From Oceanobacillus polygoni (lineage in GTDB: Bacteria; Bacillota; Bacilli; Bacillales; Amphibacillaceae), in the NCBI RefSeq assembly GCF_008304605.1, contig NZ_PIJY01000045.1:255028-319027 (forward strand): a DNA stretch of 64,000 bases. Reading direction: 5' to 3'. A model generated the notes under the pieces. The model made no database searches. It was not told the origin of the DNA and saw only the letters and a list, made by a program, of their open reading frames with translations. This document shows positions 63,073 to 64,000 of this stretch, piece by piece. Numbering within the stretch: position 1 is the first letter of the stretch; each line of letters starts with the position of its first letter. Position numbers and translations under genes: made by a program.

Positions 63073-63726
63073 TTGGAAATCGGAACAATGCTTAATCTTG
63101 AATTGAAAGAATCCGGAAAAATATATACTTATTATTGTAAAATTATTGAAAAAAACGATAAATATTTAATTATCGATTATCCAATCGATGAAAAAACGAA
63201 AAAAACTAGAATGTTACCGAAAAGAAAACTATTTAAAGTTAACTTCGTGGGAAAAGATCAAGTTGTCTATCAATTTACATCTGAGATAGTAGCAAAGGTT
63301 AAATTAAACGTTCCTGCACTCGCAATTAAAATTCCTTCTCCAGAAAAAGTCGAACGAATACAACGCAGGGAATATGTAAGGGTTGAAGCAGCTGTTGATA
63401 TAGCTATACATAGTATTAATCACCAATTTGAACCGTTCGTTACAGTTACTTCCGATATTAGTGCAGGTGGCCTGGCAGTCCTCGTACCAAAACATATCCC
63501 CCTGGAGATTGGCACAATAGTTGATGCTTGGTTTGCGTTACAAATGAGTGATAATCAATTTCATTATATATATGCTGGGGCCGAAGTTATTTTAAATAGG
63601 GAAGCGAACAATCGAATTAATCTTGTATCCCTAAAATTCCTTTCCATAACAAAGCTGAATCGTCAGCTGATCGTACGTTTCTGTTTTGACAAACAACGGG
63701 AAGCAAAGAAGAAAGAATTGATGTAG
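63073..63726 (+). CDS. ypfA: PilZ-domain c-di-GMP receptor YpfA (MotI/DgrA)
   Basis: This protein of about 217 residues has an N-terminal YcgR-like domain and a PilZ domain with QRREYVRVEA (R-x-x-x-R) and SDISAGGLAVLVP (D-x-S-x-x-G). In B. subtilis it binds c-di-GMP and brakes the flagellar motor. I chose the TTG at 63073 since GGTGAGGGG is 7 bases before it and MEIGTML resembles relatives' starts; the GTG at 63058 overlaps the site. Confidence 0.9.
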   Translation: MEIGTMLNLELKESGKIYTYYCKIIEKNDKYLIIDYPIDEKTKKTRMLPKRKLFKVNFVGKDQVVYQFTSEIVAKVKLNVPALAIKIPSPEKVERIQRREYVRVEAAVDIAIHSINHQFEPFVTVTSDISAGGLAVLVPKHIPLEIGTIVDAWFALQMSDNQFHYIYAGAEVILNREANNRINLVSLKFLSITKLNRQLIVRFCFDKQREAKKKELM

Positions 63727-63932
63727 TGAATTGACTGTTTGAACGTATTTTAATTGGTGCGAAAGTTGAGTTATGTTATGATAAACTAAGTATGATAAAC
63801 TTGGCGATTGCCAGATTTTTAATAAGTCATCTGCTATCTTACCCCATTAAATTAGGTACATAATCAACATATGAGATGGGATTATTTGAGTAAATAGCAG
63901 GAAATGTTAGTTTTACTTGATGAGAGGAATGG

Positions 63933-64000
63933 ATGTTAACAATGCCAAAAGAGTACATTGCAATTGCAATCGACGGTCCAGCAGCTGCTGGAAAAAGCAC
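63933..64000 (+). CDS. cmk: Cytidylate kinase (3' truncated by window edge)
   Basis: The visible N-terminus reads IAIAIDGPAAAGKS, the P-loop of CMP kinase. The ATG at 63933 (MLTMPKEYIA) has GAGAGG 5 bases upstream; the ATG at 63942 is an alternative. The gene follows ypfA as in B. subtilis. Confidence 0.9.
   Translation, partial: MLTMPKEYIAIAIDGPAAAGKS

Overview
This window is a stretch of low-GC Firmicute chromosome. Gene order and the protein features that I can read point to a spore-forming member of the Bacillaceae. The Oceanobacillus/Virgibacillus group is my best guess, from overall resemblance and interspersed-repeat style; this is inference, not a database result. Three things support a spore former: the spoIIA, spoVA, spoIIM, spmAB, dacB/dacF and sleB-ypeB genes, the bacillithiol-type reductase YpdA, and the resABC/resDE cytochrome cluster. 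I found no rRNA, tRNA, CRISPR array, phage or transposase gene. Almost everything is core chromosome in the order familiar from the B. subtilis yqj-yqk-spoIIA-spoVA-res-ypb-ypf region, with short accessory interruptions.

Layout. 1-8900: the 3' part of a double dynamin (dynA), a FEN-type 5' nuclease, a small PH-domain membrane protein, a cysteine synthase, an XRE regulator with its own operator-promoter, and two tandem SEDS (FtsW/RodA) glycosyltransferases. 9000-20100: a secreted protein made of 28-residue repeats, a Prli42-like mini-protein, an M20 peptidase, DNA polymerase IV, a minus-strand group (GDPD, RNase Z, ALDH3), an SDR, a HesB-fold protein, an aldo/keto reductase, NudF and the EndoQ-like YqxK. 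20200-29900: spoIIM, fur (with a PerR-like box), yqzK-xerD, deoB-punA-pdp (nucleoside catabolism), dacF and the sigF operon spoIIAA-spoIIAB-sigF. 30200-35800: a reduced spoVA operon (AA, AB, AF only), lysA, ppiB, an M50-like protein and an orphan ribT. 35900-47000: a YjcZ mini-protein, scpAB, dacB-spmA-spmB, rluB, resABC and resDE. 47000-50600: a cobalamin riboswitch driving a DUF4430 lipoprotein plus an ECF S-component, then sigX-rsiX with an autoregulatory promoter, and ferredoxin. 50600-64000: ypbB-recQ-CPBP-ypbE-like, the MecA-type adaptor, ddl, gudB, ypdA, asparaginase, prsW, sleB-ypeB, the PilZ protein ypfA and the start of cmk.

How the genes work together. The main themes are sporulation and germination (forespore sigma control, cortex synthesis and lysis, SpoVA/GerA-type channel parts), redox and respiration (ResDE, cytochrome c biogenesis, YpdA, ferredoxin), and envelope homeostasis (SEDS proteins, Ddl, DacB/F, SigX/RsiX, PrsW). 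A minor theme is chromosome maintenance (ScpAB, XerD, RecQ, PolIV, FenA).

The most notable non-core signals are three families of interspersed repeats, the B12-riboswitch uptake pair, the 28-residue repeat protein, and the missing spoVAC/AD/AE genes. I did not find a convincing wholly new multi-gene system. The better candidates are listed in the findings with their limits.
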